Shown one piece after another: positions 38,261-51,724 of a stretch of 64,000 nt of DNA. Source of the stretch: Echinostoma caproni (taxonomy: Eukaryota > Platyhelminthes > Trematoda > Plagiorchiida > Echinostomatidae); assembly GCA_900618425.1 (NCBI GenBank), contig UZAN01039701.1, positions 58,444-122,443 of the forward strand. Direction: 5' to 3'. Position 1 is the first letter of the stretch. Each line of letters starts with the position of its first letter. The translations under genes were made by a program, and so were the position numbers. The notes beneath the pieces were generated by a model. It saw only the letters and a program-made list of their open reading frames with translations, ran no database searches and was not told the DNA's origin.

Positions 38261-38392
38261 GTTAATGAAGCAATCGTCAAACCCACATGCTCTCATGCAC
38301 CGTTTCACTTCTTTACGACTAAGCGATCCGCTTCCATCCTTGTCCATCTGCTTGAACTTTTCCAGTAGCCGTTTTTCTTCTTCTTGCATCAT
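38261..38392 (-). CDS. Calmodulin-like four-EF-hand protein, exon 1 (EF-hand 1)
   Basis: First recognisable coding exon of a small calcium-binding protein, read from ATG ATG at 38392. It encodes a charged helix (MMQEEEKRLLEKFKQM), then loop 1, DKDGSGSLSRKE, residues 17-28, with ligands D17, D19, S21 and E28 and the conserved Gly at loop position 6. The exiting helix (VKRCMRACGF) leads to FIN, where the exon ends at a donor reading AAC|GTGAGT, intron phase 0. There are 44 codons. The start is the first ATG after an in-frame TGA at 38470-38468; that stop makes extension on this sequence alone impossible beyond 38467. Reading remains open from 38467, and ACTTCAG at 38453-38447 could be an acceptor giving 18 further codons from an unseen upstream exon. 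The family are cytosolic Ca2+ sensors or buffers; the target of this one is unknown. Exon 2 lies 14,670 bp downstream. Confidence 0.85.
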
Positions 38393-38470
38393 TTTGCCGA
38401 AAGTCGGACACCGTCGACTAATGGGCAACGTCGCAAATGAAACAAACTGAAGTGGATAGAGCGCCGTTCA

Positions 38471-40023
38471 CAACCGACCTTGCGTGCTTATACTGGTTGG
38501 TTCGATCACGGGTGAATGGTTTAAACCCTGTGCAATAGACATGCACACAGGTACACCAAGCACGTAATCGCTAGTGGTCGATAGTTTGGTACATTTATCC
38601 TCATTGGTCGGCATCAGCAAATCGGATTGTGCAAGCCTACCCGTCCATTGGCGAGATGGGAGTATTATGGATGTGTGTTCTGCACGAAATCAAATACGTT
38701 CGGTTTAATTATCTCGACCTAAGCAGAATGAAAATAATGGATATGAGAAAGATGACTACATACCAATGCACGTCATACTATGAAATCAGAAAACAGTTAG
38801 TGCCCGTAAAGATAGAGTATAAATAAGGAGGGTGGTGATTACACGCTTCTGAAAAAGTTTGATTGCTGCACAAACTGACATAAACCACATTTTTCTGTGT
38901 GAATGGATTGTACATACCGTGCTTTTTAGTCTGCATAGTATCCTACAGGATAATCGGGTATTGCAGATAATCAGAGCAGGTAACCGGATAGATGGTATCA
39001 GCTATTATCTCGATAACACGCCTCAAATTGGTCTTAAGATATTTGAATGAAAGCACCTGTCAGTAAAAAGCTACATGGATCAAATAATGGTTCCTTTTAG
39101 TTGATGATGTGTGTTCAACAAATTCGATGATTACTGTATGCAATAATGTAGGAGTTTGGGATACTTGATGTCTTACGAGGGACCACATGCATGGTAGTAC
39201 TAAATAACCAACCGTGGGATATATTTGCAACGAATGCCATTGAATGAGCCCTTGACAAGCTTCTCCAAGTTAAGTTAACCCTCTTGTGTCTCGTACTCAA
39301 ATAAAAATGAAAGCAAGAGTGCTGTATTTCCGACAAGTCTTTACATAAAAGACATCCCCAGCACCTTATTAACCAATAAAAATCAAGAACCGTGTAAATA
39401 GTAATGCTGTTTTCAGCCTAATTTTACATAAGTTGCAAAATACTGAGTAGAGCGATTGCAAATACATCCTGCTAATGAGGACTAGACTATTGGTTGCTTT
39501 TTACTACCGAAGAGTCTGAAAAAAGAATTATCAAACCGTAATTATTCGGTTTCAATTGCGGTAGTATTGCACATCAATATGTGGTTGATGTAAAATGTTT
39601 GTTTTTTTCTTACGTGTACACGATGCAACATCTCTGAAGCGTTATCTAGCTTAGTTAGCCGTTTTCTACTTATGTTGTGTTGTCATTTAATGGTCCACTT
39701 AGTCCAGCACTTTCCTTTGTTAAATGAGCCACTTGAAGTGGAGCTAAACTCGACTGCAGTTCAAGCCAGTAATTTTGTTTGCGATTGCACCATTATATTA
39801 TAGTACGTTCACAATCATCCTTTTGCACGTGACGGAAAATCCCACCCGAGAAACAAATATGCTTCAACCTTCCAACCAAAAATTTGAACAATTATCTTTG
39901 CCTGGGGAGTGCATTTGGTTGACCCCTGTGTCTCCTAAGGAAAACATGTGGCTATCAGGTAGACACAATGTGCTTCTACAATTTAGATGATTGATTAGAA
40001 TTTAAAAGATCAGTGCTATCGAT
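38471..40023. other. Upstream flank of the EF-hand gene, nothing recognised
   Basis: This should hold the promoter and any 5' non-coding or coding exon. I see no convincing TATA box, no second EF-hand or other exon, and only short frames without domain similarity. Confidence 0.5.
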
Positions 40024-40110
40024 GTGTCTTGGTAGCTCAGCTGGTAGAGCACGCGCTGTACAAAGGCGTAGGCGGCGTCCATGCGTGGGTACGAATCCCA
40101 CTGAAGCACC
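40024..40110 (+). repeat. tRNA-like sequence (tRNA pseudogene or SINE head)
   Basis: It has an A box TAGCTCAGCTGG (40033-40044), a D arm GCTC...GAGC, a B box GGTACGAATCC (40088-40098) and a perfect 5-bp T stem GTGGG/CCCAC around a 7-base loop. The presumed acceptor ends, GTGTCTT and GAAGCAC, pair imperfectly. The anticodon stem is poor and the region between the arms is too long for a normal tRNA without an intron (GTA could be a Tyr-like anticodon). A tRNA-derived repeat is more likely than a working tRNA. Confidence 0.5.
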
Positions 40111-40839
40111 GAACTTATCACAATTTCCACCTGTAATACTGTTGAATTACATTATCCGTTGGTCAATTTAGTTGGTACAATATTATTATTTTCTAATTCT
40201 GTGGCCACATAGAATGTTTCTAGCATACAACTTCCCGCAGCGCGATGTTACCTGGCAAGCATCTGTTCTAGAATAAACTAAAAAGACAAATTTTAAAAAA
40301 ATTGAAAGAAATTTAACCGTCATTGCTCAAGGTATACAAATTTGCGCAAATATCCGATGAGAATGGCAAACCTCTGGGATTCGCACCTTAGAACGTGGTG
40401 TAGACTCACCTCGACAACAGTGCGTCTTCGATGCTCACACATAACAGCCTGCTGCTTTGATTAATTTTCTCTAAAAGGACCTAAAACAGGATTTGGTTTG
40501 CATGACATCCGAGAGAATTGAAACCAAGAGAATATATGGCAATTATATAAAGTTGAATCAAAGAATTCTGCAATAATAAGAAAATCTCGCAATGGTAATA
40601 GGGCAATGAAATGTCATTCAACATCGCCCTCTGTTGCTTTTCAAACTTAAAAATAAGTCGAAACGCGAAGAAATTTCTTTTCGATATATCGCTTCAGGCA
40701 TCTACATATACAGTTCGATTAGTCAGTAGAATAGTACAATGCCTAGGCGGATGTTGAATGAATGTATGTGCGCAAAATGTTTGATTGACAACAAGCTGTG
40801 GGCTTACGATAATTGGATGGTGGAAAGCCGAATACCCTC

Positions 40840-40990
40840 TATATGAGCATTTTTGTTATCTCCCTCCTCCATTTCGCGTTTACTTTGTGTTTTGCACACT
40901 TTCACACCTGTTTTATTCATTTGTGACTAACACCTTTCATATCGTGTCCAATTCACACAATTTCTTATCCGGTTTTCCCTTATCCAATTA
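40840..40990 (+). mobile_element. Penelope-like 3' untranslated tail remnant
   Basis: Pyrimidine-rich sequence containing a 22-nt segment (40901-40922) identical to 13120-13141, the segment just after the coding remnant of the Penelope-like element at 11689-13116. The flanks are also similar in layout: CTCCCTCCTCC before, GACT/GTGACT and ACAC after. No coding part is recognisable upstream, so this is best read as a truncated 3' end, or as a short piece independently shared by both sites. Confidence 0.45.
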
Positions 40991-43900
40991 TCGTGACCCC
41001 ACAGCTTATTATCAACCAAATATTTTGCGCACATAGACATTCATTGAACATCCACCTAGGCCTGGTATTATTCTACTGACTGATCAAACTGTATATGTAA
41101 ATGTCCTAAGCGATAAATTGAAAAGAAATTTCTTTGTGTTTTGACTGTGTTCTTATGCATCAATGGGAATATTTCACGACTGAAGGTACCATCCATAATT
41201 TTGTCTAGAAGTCAATTGAATATATTTATTTTATCAAACAATGTATAATGTCACCCAGTGTTCTATATCATTATGTTGTTTTTTGAAGATGCAATCAACT
41301 TCTAAGAGTACATCCAGTGGTAAAACCTGTTGTTATTATTGCTTTAAGTCCTCCGGACCACAAATCCAAATGGCCTAGCATGTTTTTTTATCATAAAACG
41401 ACGCAATGCATGGATATTTGAACGTGATTTGCGACCCTTAGGGTTTGGCTCGTGATTCTTCACTATAGAATCAGTAATCCTGAATCAAAAACATAATCTA
41501 TTTGAAAATCGTGCGAAAGGCAATTCAAAAAGATTTCTTTGCAAACAGGTCCATTTTTTCACTGCTTTAAAGAAGTAAACATCTTTTATAGTTGCATTAC
41601 AGGAGCAAGAGGGATTTCATCACTTCATAAACAAATTCTACCAATGTGATTAATTAAACGTGGTGTATAAATATTAGAGACAAGTTGGAGGGGGACAGAG
41701 TAGTGCAGATGGTTGTCGTGGGAAGCATTTCAAAGACTGTTAGTGTACCACAAAAGGAAAAGGGGGACGGTCACTTGAGTCTTAAGAGTATATATGTACA
41801 ACATAACCGTAGAGAAAAAGGTTGCTGTCAAGTTGAAGAGGCGAGAAAAGGTTGTTACACAACGTTTAAACTATGAATTATGCGATAAAGTATCAAAAAA
41901 GCCCATGAAAAAGATGGCATATGTATAGAAACGCTATGGTTACCAAATAAGATTAAATATTATATTGGAAAATGACGGTTGCCCTCTGGAGTTTCTTCGA
42001 ATGGCAGATTGAGAGAAACAGTTTCTCGCAATACACTAACGAGTAGATCCATGGCTTAACTACAAATCAAACGCATATGAGAAAGCCACCTTCCAACTTG
42101 TCAGTGCTGTAAACGTTTACAGAAAATGAGCTCGGAAACTATCGAATCCCCTGTGATGTTGATACATTTAAGTAATTAGCGAAATGTGATTGTTATATGG
42201 GTACCTTGGTTCACGTACACGACAGTGACTATTGTGTAGTTATCCCAAAATAGGATGAAGGCGATCAGGTATGGTTAACAACACAGTTTGTGAATCGTTT
42301 ACGTTTGTAATTTTTTGAAAAACCAGTTCTTATTTTGCTTATAATTGACCAGCCATTTTCACAGAAATAACACTTCAGAAGTTACCCTCAATTACTGAAA
42401 TTTCATTTTATAACGAGCAAATATGTAGGCAGAATTTATATTGGAAATTCATTATCCAGAAGGCCTTGCAATAGTCATAAGTATCTGTGTAGTGTAGCTT
42501 TTGTAGCTTGCGTCGACAAAAGGCCGAAAAATTGCACGTGTTGATACATTTTTCCACGAAAGGAAAGAAGGTTTGTGAGAACATACTGTCATATTATGAC
42601 TGACGGGCGGTTTTATGTTCTTCGTACGTAACTTGGGCTTCAAATATATTGACATATACGGCTAAAATGGAGTCAGACACTTAATTCTCAGTGTTTCAAA
42701 TTTCTCTGGGTCGATACGAGAAAATTCCCGCAAAAAAATGCTAGACTATCGATATCGCATGGTGTTATAAATCCCTTTAGTACACAGTCAAATTCCATAT
42801 GTTTAATTCATGCCATGCTAATGGTGAGTGACTGAGTCATTGGGATATGCAAAATATTCTTTTTTTCACAATTTTTGGCATGCAGCACCAACTAGTATTC
42901 CGGAATCCAATGAGAAACACTTGCTAATATACATATATATATATATATATGTACATCAAAGATTGCTGACTACAGACACCTAATGAAATAAGAGGTTTGT
43001 ACAACAAACCGGTAATTTCTCTTTGATACGCGTATTCATCATCTTACTTGTAGTATCAACACCGGGGAACCAAATAGAACTCCTAATTTTATTACATAAT
43101 GATTGCAAATTCGGAAATAGAGCTAAAGAAATGAGTTGTAAAATTTTCCGAGGGCAAATGCGAAGTCATATTTCATCGCCGACTGTTCCATGCACCCAAG
43201 CAGTATCTATGCATCACTGCATAAGTGCGTTTGTTACAGCACGCCGTTATCACTGTTTGATCGTAAAGAAATATGGGACGCCAGTAGTATTTGTTTGAAT
43301 ACATTGAACGCACTTCCCTTTCTGCTTGATAGTAACATAACTTTCAAATGTGCACAAAATATATTACAGAACAGAAACAAGCAGACTCGTTTCCGGTGTC
43401 GGTTTAACTAACTAAACACATTTCATTCATATATATGTGGGGTTAAAAAGGGGGAAAGGAGGAATAAAACACTATTCACTTATTCTCTCCTTCTGCGTAA
43501 GCAGCCTAAATATGTGTATGGGTGAGTATCACCCTATTTGGAGACCAGATGAGACTGGGAAAATATAATAAGGCCGCTATTGTTACCCAGACTGACCAAA
43601 CTGTCAACTTACTCCGAGAAACGTAGTCCACTTTTTAAGGCGGTTCACGTGTCAATCACTATCCATTAATCCACTCTTTGAATTGCCAACGTCATCTTCC
43701 AAGAACTCGATTGTGTAGCAAACGTAAAATCAACAATCAATAACAAAAATCCGAGGGTAAATGCTCAGCTGGGTTTTTCCATACAAACACATGGCTTTGC
43801 ATGCATGTATAGTCTATAGCTCCTTTACCCACTCTCACATTCATCTGTATAATTGTGTCACAAAATGAAGCACCAAAGCCTGGCTTGTTCTCATTCCGTG

Positions 43901-46900
43901 TTCTAATTATTTAATGTGGGTTTGTTTGCGTTTGTGTTTGTTTGCACGGTAAGTAGAACAAAAAAAGCAAAAGATGACTGCATAAATTGATCATATATAT
44001 ATACGCATTAGAAATAGTTTATTTAATTACGTGCGATCAACTATGAACCCTTTGTGGAAATAAGTGAAATTAATTCTGTAGGGTTTAGACTCTATTGCTT
44101 CATCCACGGCATGAATAAAGAACTAATCGAGTTGAAGAATCCAGATGCTAGACCAAATTTATTGATAAAATATGGATTTAAAAAAGTATTTTTTCTGTAT
44201 TTTGATTCCAGTCTTTTGAGTGGTTCATTATAAATGGATCAACTGAAAACAATTGGTTCTCAAACCTGTTCATCAGTCACTGGCGTGCTTTGAATTATGA
44301 TATCCTTTGAGCGCCACAAATCATTTGCATTTATATGAGATGTATAAAATTCCCTTAAGTGAGGTTTAATTATTGTGAGACAATTCATCTAGAGAAATGA
44401 AATGACACAGAGCGTGCTATGTGTGAGCTAGGCTATTGGAGATACTACTTCTTTATTTAAACGTTCACACTGATACGAGGTTTTAAATGAATCTCACGGA
44501 GACAGTAAACAATAAACTTGAAGAGAAAATGGACGAGGACATTTGTAGTCGAGCGGGTTAAATGCCTTTAAACGCTTGATAGCAGTGAAAAGGGAAGCTA
44601 AAGTATGCTTTTGGGTTTTGTTCTTTTCTTTCTCTTTCATGTATACTTCGTTTTATTGAATATATAATGATACACTTTTTAGGAATGGAGAAGCAGCTAA
44701 TCATACACCTAAGTCTTCCTTACAGTTCCATAATTTGGTATCACCAAACATACGGAAACGCTTGTAGCTCATCATAAATGATTATTATTTGTAAACCGCT
44801 GATTGCCGTATTTTAGGGATTAAGAATTTGTGAAAGCGTTAAATGGAACAGCAATAACATTTGAATGGAATAAATAAGAAGTGACTCACATTACTATGTA
44901 GTTGTTTTATGTGTGTAATCTATACCCAGAGAGTCAAATAAGTTATCGAGAGATATCTACCTCAATTACTTCTCAAGATTTGCACGATCACATTTTCTTC
45001 TCATTATCTCTCAAAGCTATACATCCCATTGCGGTATTAAACTTTCATTTGAACATTTTATGAAATCCAATACCTCGCATGTCCTTAGAGACGGAAACAC
45101 TGGCTTACTGAACTTCGATGTTTGTCATTCACTTTCGTATTTCATTTCAGTGAAAATATGATCATACGCACGTTTACAAAGTAGGATGCATGCAGTCAAA
45201 CGTATGCCGTGTATAACAAAAAAACAGAACAAATTTAGGCCACGGTAAACGGATTCAAACACACCATCTCCGGGGTACTGTTGCTGAAATTAACAGCTGG
45301 ACCACCGTCGTTGATCCCGTGTGTGGGAATGAATAATGCACGGACATGGTGTTTCCTCTGAGTGAAGTAACAAATAATCAGAAACAAACGAGGAACAACG
45401 GCCCGTATTTTTGAGCAGTGTCTCGAACGGGACCCTGAAATCAACCAATGGTTTCAAAAGCTATATATCTAATCATGACGACATCAACAATAAAATGTTT
45501 ATGATTTTCAAATCCCGCAGAATAGCAGCAACTTTGGGAATGTGTTCACAACTTCGAGCACAAATCTAGTCAAAGAAGAACTAAAATAAGATTATTATAC
45601 CGCAAACAGTTAACACATTGGCTGGTAATGTGTGAAAGTAGATTAATCGAAGCAAAATATCGCGAAGCAAATATTGTATCCATTGGCATCGATATGTATT
45701 CGCAACAACTAGAATGTAACCGTAATAAACTGAGAGAAGTGTGTGCGATAACATAAGCTGTCGAACCATTCGATTTTCTGATTGTCCGTATAACACCAAT
45801 TACCCATAAAAAAAATTTCATTAGTCCCCAATTCCGGGAAAGTTTCTTATCCAGAGTCTTTTGTAAACTCCTAAACCAATCTAAGCAGAATCGTCGGCTA
45901 AGAGCCCTTTAGACTCGGGCTAAAATAGTCAACTTAAGGCAGTTTCTGATTTCTCTCCAGGCACGATAAAGGTGTACTGCAATCTTTGCTTTTCGTGCAG
46001 TAAAATGTCTGAGTGCTTTTGTGGACTGTCTTTTTAATCCGATCTTAAATTACTTCTCCAGCCAAAACACACTGTATTTCTTCAGGAATTTGGACCAAAC
46101 TGGAATTTATTTGATGTAAACTACTAAGCTGCAAAAGTTTTCATGTGAAAGGGTATAAACATAGCTACTGTGCAGCTACTTGTGTACAAATTCTGGTTCA
46201 AACTTTTTTTGTTTGGTGAGCTGAAGATATCTGTAAAACCTTCATTAAGAAGAGTTCCATACAAGGATATATACACGAATAGTTTATGTTATAAATGTGG
46301 CATACACACGAAATATTTTATGCGTGGGTAAATTGTCAATCACGTAATATTTGTTTGTAAAACGTTCGGTGTTTAGTGAAATCGTCACCGATAATGTAAT
46401 TATCTGAGACTATTCCAAGTGGATCTTGTGTTTTAACCAACCCAAGTCTAAGATCTGAGGTTGACTACTCCCATCATTGAACAACATGTGGTTATGCGTA
46501 TAAGGTTCAATCCCGCTCCATGTCATGACAGGGCATGAACTTCCCTCCCGCTCCCTCCCTCACATTCACCACATCATTCGGACCAGTTAACCTCCATGTC
46601 AGATTTTGTCATCTAAACTGACCTCAACCCCAAACCAAACACACATCAAGCAACTCACCTGTCCACCACCTTGTTCAAATGACTCATTTCAGCTCTTAAG
46701 TTTCTTCCTTTTACATGGGCATATAAATGTACGTTTCAGCTGAATGAGAGCACGCGAAATTAATGGCCAATATCAATTCCGCCCGCCTACGTCTATGGAT
46801 GTGGTGGCGGAAACATACATCTGTACAGTCCATCGAAAAGTTGGTACACCATCAAGCTGCTTGAGAGAAATCTAGCATAAAAATAATGTTCATGCAATGC

Positions 46901-49900
46901 TTGAAACCTATCTACACGATGTGCTTCATTAGCCCACAGCTAATCTGTTTCAGGATTCCCCCGACTTCTAGGTCATGTTAACTTAAGTGATAGAAACCTG
47001 AATCAAAGGTTAGTTCTCTCTTCACAATTCAGGTACAGTATTGGATCATAGCCAAGCTCATGGAGTTATGTTCGTCTCCTCAGACTATCCGCTTGTGTGA
47101 CTACCCATCACGGCACGGTTATCTATCGCATGGTTCAATCACTGTCACCCTTTTGGCTCATCAAGCTCAGTTCTGAGTACCCGAAAGCTGAAATCACTTT
47201 TCACGCAGGAAAGCAGGTGAAATGGTGAGTGCATTTATTAAATGAACGAGCCGTTTAGGGGATTTTCGTCGCACAAAAGGGAAATTATTCTAAGTGAGCA
47301 TTTGTTGGCATCCCAATTGCTGATTTTCCATGAAATGAATGAAACCAACAAAGGGCTGCTAATGAAACCACATTGCTTGCATGGTACCCACATAATTGGA
47401 AACATTCACAGATGTCAGCTCACTGGAAAAAAGAGGGAGCTAGAAAAACTATCAAGTGAAATATTCAGGTGACTTCATTTTATTTTATTCTGCCATCACC
47501 TATCACACGAAATGATTTACTAGTCCCAAATGGTTGTATTTCAGATATTTATTTCAAATTCCGCGAGTAATCCAGACCAGTGAAGGATGCGTTTGCTATT
47601 GAGAACGGAGAAACTCATTGACTTTCGCGGCGGTTGCGAGGAAAGCGCAGATAGATGTCAAAGCAGTTTAAGGATAAATCGTTTGCGGTCTTTCATCTTC
47701 GTGTTAAAAACGACTGACATCACTCCTAAGCTAAGTGAGCTGAATGAGCCACCCAACGTGTGGATCAGCTGATTACTCCAGACACTATGTGGTTTAGTAA
47801 CGGTAGTGGTCAAATCAGTAATATGAACAAAAACGAGAATCACATCTCAAAACCCGCTCTCATAAGTAAGTGATTTCAACAGATCGATTTGTTCATTCAA
47901 ATGCGATCATTTGAAATCCAAATGAAAAAGAGTAAACCGAAAATTCCAAAGAGAAAAGAAAATATAGCCTAACAATTAACCAAGATTAAAAATTGTTTTT
48001 ATGACCTTAGAGTTGTGTTTATTAATATACATCAAAATATAAAAATGATATAATGAAACCAATGCACATAGTGAATTCGGACACAAAATATAAGTACAAA
48101 AAAATCACTTGAGTTATGTAAGAAAAACAAGCAACATGTAGAACTCAACGTTTTTGGCTAAACTGAACAGTAACAGGCATCAGCAACCTCACTGAACGGT
48201 CCTGGGTGAGTAAATGCCGACACAAGGCTAAAGTCAGTCAGACACTCCGGTTTTAATTAGACCCTGTCTGTCTGTGATTCTTGCAGTGGGCGAGTTTTTT
48301 TGCAGTCGTAAACAATTGCAAGTAATTTGGTGGTTTTCCAGACGGGGGGATGTCGCTTCGTGGTTTCAAGTTTGTAGGCATTTGTACATTTCACATATAG
48401 CTTGAAGCAACAGTATTTATTTGCCTGTACTATAAACAGTTGAGCCGTTCATAAAAATGATCTCTAAAATGGTTTCGCGAGAATTTGCTTGATCAAATTT
48501 ATGATAGGTTATCGATGTGAATATTGGCAATTTTTTGTAGGGAAAGGTTTGTATAAAGTGCTTTTGAAGAGACAGACTTCGAAGGTCTTATGCCGGTTTT
48601 GCTTGTGCGGTACCAGTAGGAATTATGTACAAATCTGCAGCATGGGGAATGTTCACATCAAACGCCTTCACATTTGTGATAAATGGAATTGGTGTTGAAA
48701 TTAATAATGATAGTTTGGAGTTGAGAGTACTGTAACTACTATCACTACTTTTTCACCGGCCTCACCCTCTAATAATTACAATCCTGCGTCACGTGCTTGT
48801 TGTGCGATCTGAGTTCTTTCCGATTTATGCTTTGGTTGGGGGTGATCTTACACTCTGTTGAATCAGATTTCGACGTTTTGCTGTTACGAATACAATCGTG
48901 GAACTGTTCCTGATTGGATCATCCGAGGTTTCTTGTCATCGGAATGCTTATGGTTATTTCTCATCAACATTAGGATGTGCGATACACTGCCGTTGTATAC
49001 TTATTAGACACTAATGCAGTAATATTAAACAGCTTGATTACCTTATCCCCCAAAATAGAATAAAATATGACAGTAGGACTGTCACATATAGGATTGTTTT
49101 ATTCAGCTCATGAGGTGACCTTCTATCGGTAGGGATCACGGATTACCTCAAGGTTGCAGTTGTCAGACAGGCCTTAAATGAATGTTAATACAAAGTTTAC
49201 CATTGTTAATCTAATCTACCCTATAAGTCCTTTGGTGATATAATTTTGAACAGCGGTTGCTACTTAGACGAGTGGTCTTTCAGTAATAATCACAACATCC
49301 TATACCAGGTGCAGGCACTAAAACACCCTGATCTGGTGTGAACACCTTGACATTTGAGTTGGAAGTTGTGCAGGATGAACTACTGACTCGCATGCCTGAA
49401 GAATAATGCGGATATTCATTACGGAAATTTCATGTTCCTTCATTCCACTCTCAATCCATTTTTGTCCAAAACTCAATCACATTTCAGAACTCCAATTTTC
49501 TACTGAAACCCAAAAGTTGCCTATTTTTGTTCACTCGAATGCCCAAAAGTTACTAGCAATCAATGTACAGGCCATTTATAAGTCAAATATTGCTTTAGTT
49601 GAGGAAATATCAAATAATGATTTTACTTTTGCTCGTGCTCGGAAGAAGTTAACAAAGACAGTCAAAACATTTAGAAAACGTTTGCTTTCCCACGAACAAC
49701 GAAACAGATATCACGCTAGATTATCCATGTACAATCGGTTGTTGTTTTACAATGTAGATCAACACACCTAGGTACATTTTTATATAAGCACTTACTTATG
49801 CAAATGTATCTAGCCCATTATTCATCATAAAATAGAGTACTCCGTACATGCTGCAGTTAATCAAGTGGAGCTTCAGTGTGAGATGAATGTCACATATCAG

Positions 49901-51724
49901 GACAGCTTAGACGTACAATTGATGGGTTCCAAAATGAGCTGATTTTGTTCAAAATTGCATCAGTAATAAAAAGCGATCAGTAATATTGATTTCAGCAAAG
50001 AGCTGTTATGTTAGCGACTTGAGTGATCAGGGAGGTCAGTACCATAATGAGTGAGAAATGTTACTTGCATTTAGCTTGCAATGAAAGAGCGTGGATTTCG
50101 TACTGATATAATGAAGTTGATAAACTCTCCGGTAATCGAGTTGGACATATGCTTGCCTAGTCGCTTCTAGGTACCCGGTTCCATCCCTCATGGAGTCAAA
50201 CTGCTGGTGAGACGCAAAAACGTGTAGGGACAGGTTATGGTGTTTCACCTCAGGTTTCCTCTAAGCAGCATGTGAAAACGTTTCTGAAATGAATAATAAA
50301 AATAGCCATTTGGAATGAGCAGAATGAATTAATTAATATATAAATCTACGAAGTGATAGGCTGTGAATTGAAGTTAAATCAAAACGAGCACAGCTTTCCA
50401 ATCCTCTTTTAGCTTAGTGGTTTGCAGTTAAACAAACCACGATGTGCGGTATATGTGATTTCATTTTGATGATGACAAATACATTCATTATACATTTAGG
50501 AACCAAACCGTCTTCCACAGAGTGAGTGCTTCCTCACTGAGCCGTTTATTGCTTCCGGCTGCACTAGAGATATAATCAATGTAAAACCAAAGAGTTGTTT
50601 TTCACTTATATTTGACCTATATTAAATAATTAAGATTACTTAGAGTAAAACCAATGACAATAATGTATCTTGATGACTGATCTCAAGATCGTGGTCCTGA
50701 AAATAATAATAATAGTAATAATATAGAGAAGGAGATTTTTGTTACAAACCAGTTGAACAAGATACTTCGGATTTTTATATCAACTGTTAGCGCTAGTTTT
50801 GTCATTTTTTATTAATCTCCCTTTTTTTCTGTTCCTCGCATTCTACATTGTGTGAATTACATTTTTAACACATGAAACAGCGACACCTATTCCTATGCCA
50901 GAAAATTAAAACGATTTGGTCACTGAAATATATTAAATATATATTAAATATATTAAATGGTTGTCTACAAACTCTTTCTTCAGACCGACGGTTGAAATAC
51001 TATTTTACTTCAATGTTGAATTCATTGATTGCGATTGATAAATTTTAGGAATGTTGTGTAACTGGAATTTTATTCAGCACGTTTTGTTATTAGAAAGTGG
51101 AATTTTGTTTCCTCTGACTACTTTCGTTCGTATTTCGGCTCTGAGGGCGACGACATTGGTTAAGGATGACAGCTTCTCTCGTCCTGTGAATAAAGACGAG
51201 TGAGAGAAACTCATAAATGCAGTGTTTAGTACATTTAATTTAATGACCGCATGTGGAAATGAGGAGCGCAATTTACCGATTTTTATGATTTCACCGATCC
51301 GTAATTTGTCACTGCAAAGTATCACGGTGAAAGGTCGGAAATGCTTTGACATTTTATCACTTATAAGTTACCTATTCGCACTGATTATCATTAGTAAATT
51401 GCTTTCGTGCTAATCGTTTTCCTAATCACGGTCAGAATCGAAACAAATGCGTTCACTGTCAATATTCTCATGCGCCAAAGGAAGCTAGTTGAAAATATTT
51501 CATCCTTACTCTAAATTATCGATGTTTTCAGCCAGAATTACAGCATTTTATAGAGAACGGTTCGTGTTTGGTGATTGGTTTGTGCACAATGAATGCTAAA
51601 AATTCAAACGCCACACAGTAATCTTACCAGGAAGGAAACAACAGCATGATTTGGTCAGAAGCTGCACTCAACTGTATACATTTTTGAGGTACCGTACTCC
51701 TTAGGTCAGAAGCAATTTCCTCAG
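40991..51724. other. Long stretch with no recognised gene
   Basis: AT-rich, with (AT)n at 42930 and AAT-rich simple sequence around 50704 and 50929-50957. The longest ATG-started frame, 49406-49771 (+, 121 codons), has a basic C-terminal half (ARARKKLTKTVKTFRKRLLS) but no known domain, and its length is within what chance allows here. Confidence 0.5.

Noticed and set aside
38393..38428. Start of the EF-hand protein at 38428
   Set aside because: The codon there is TTG, not ATG; no support for a non-ATG start in this gene, so the ATG at 38392 was used.
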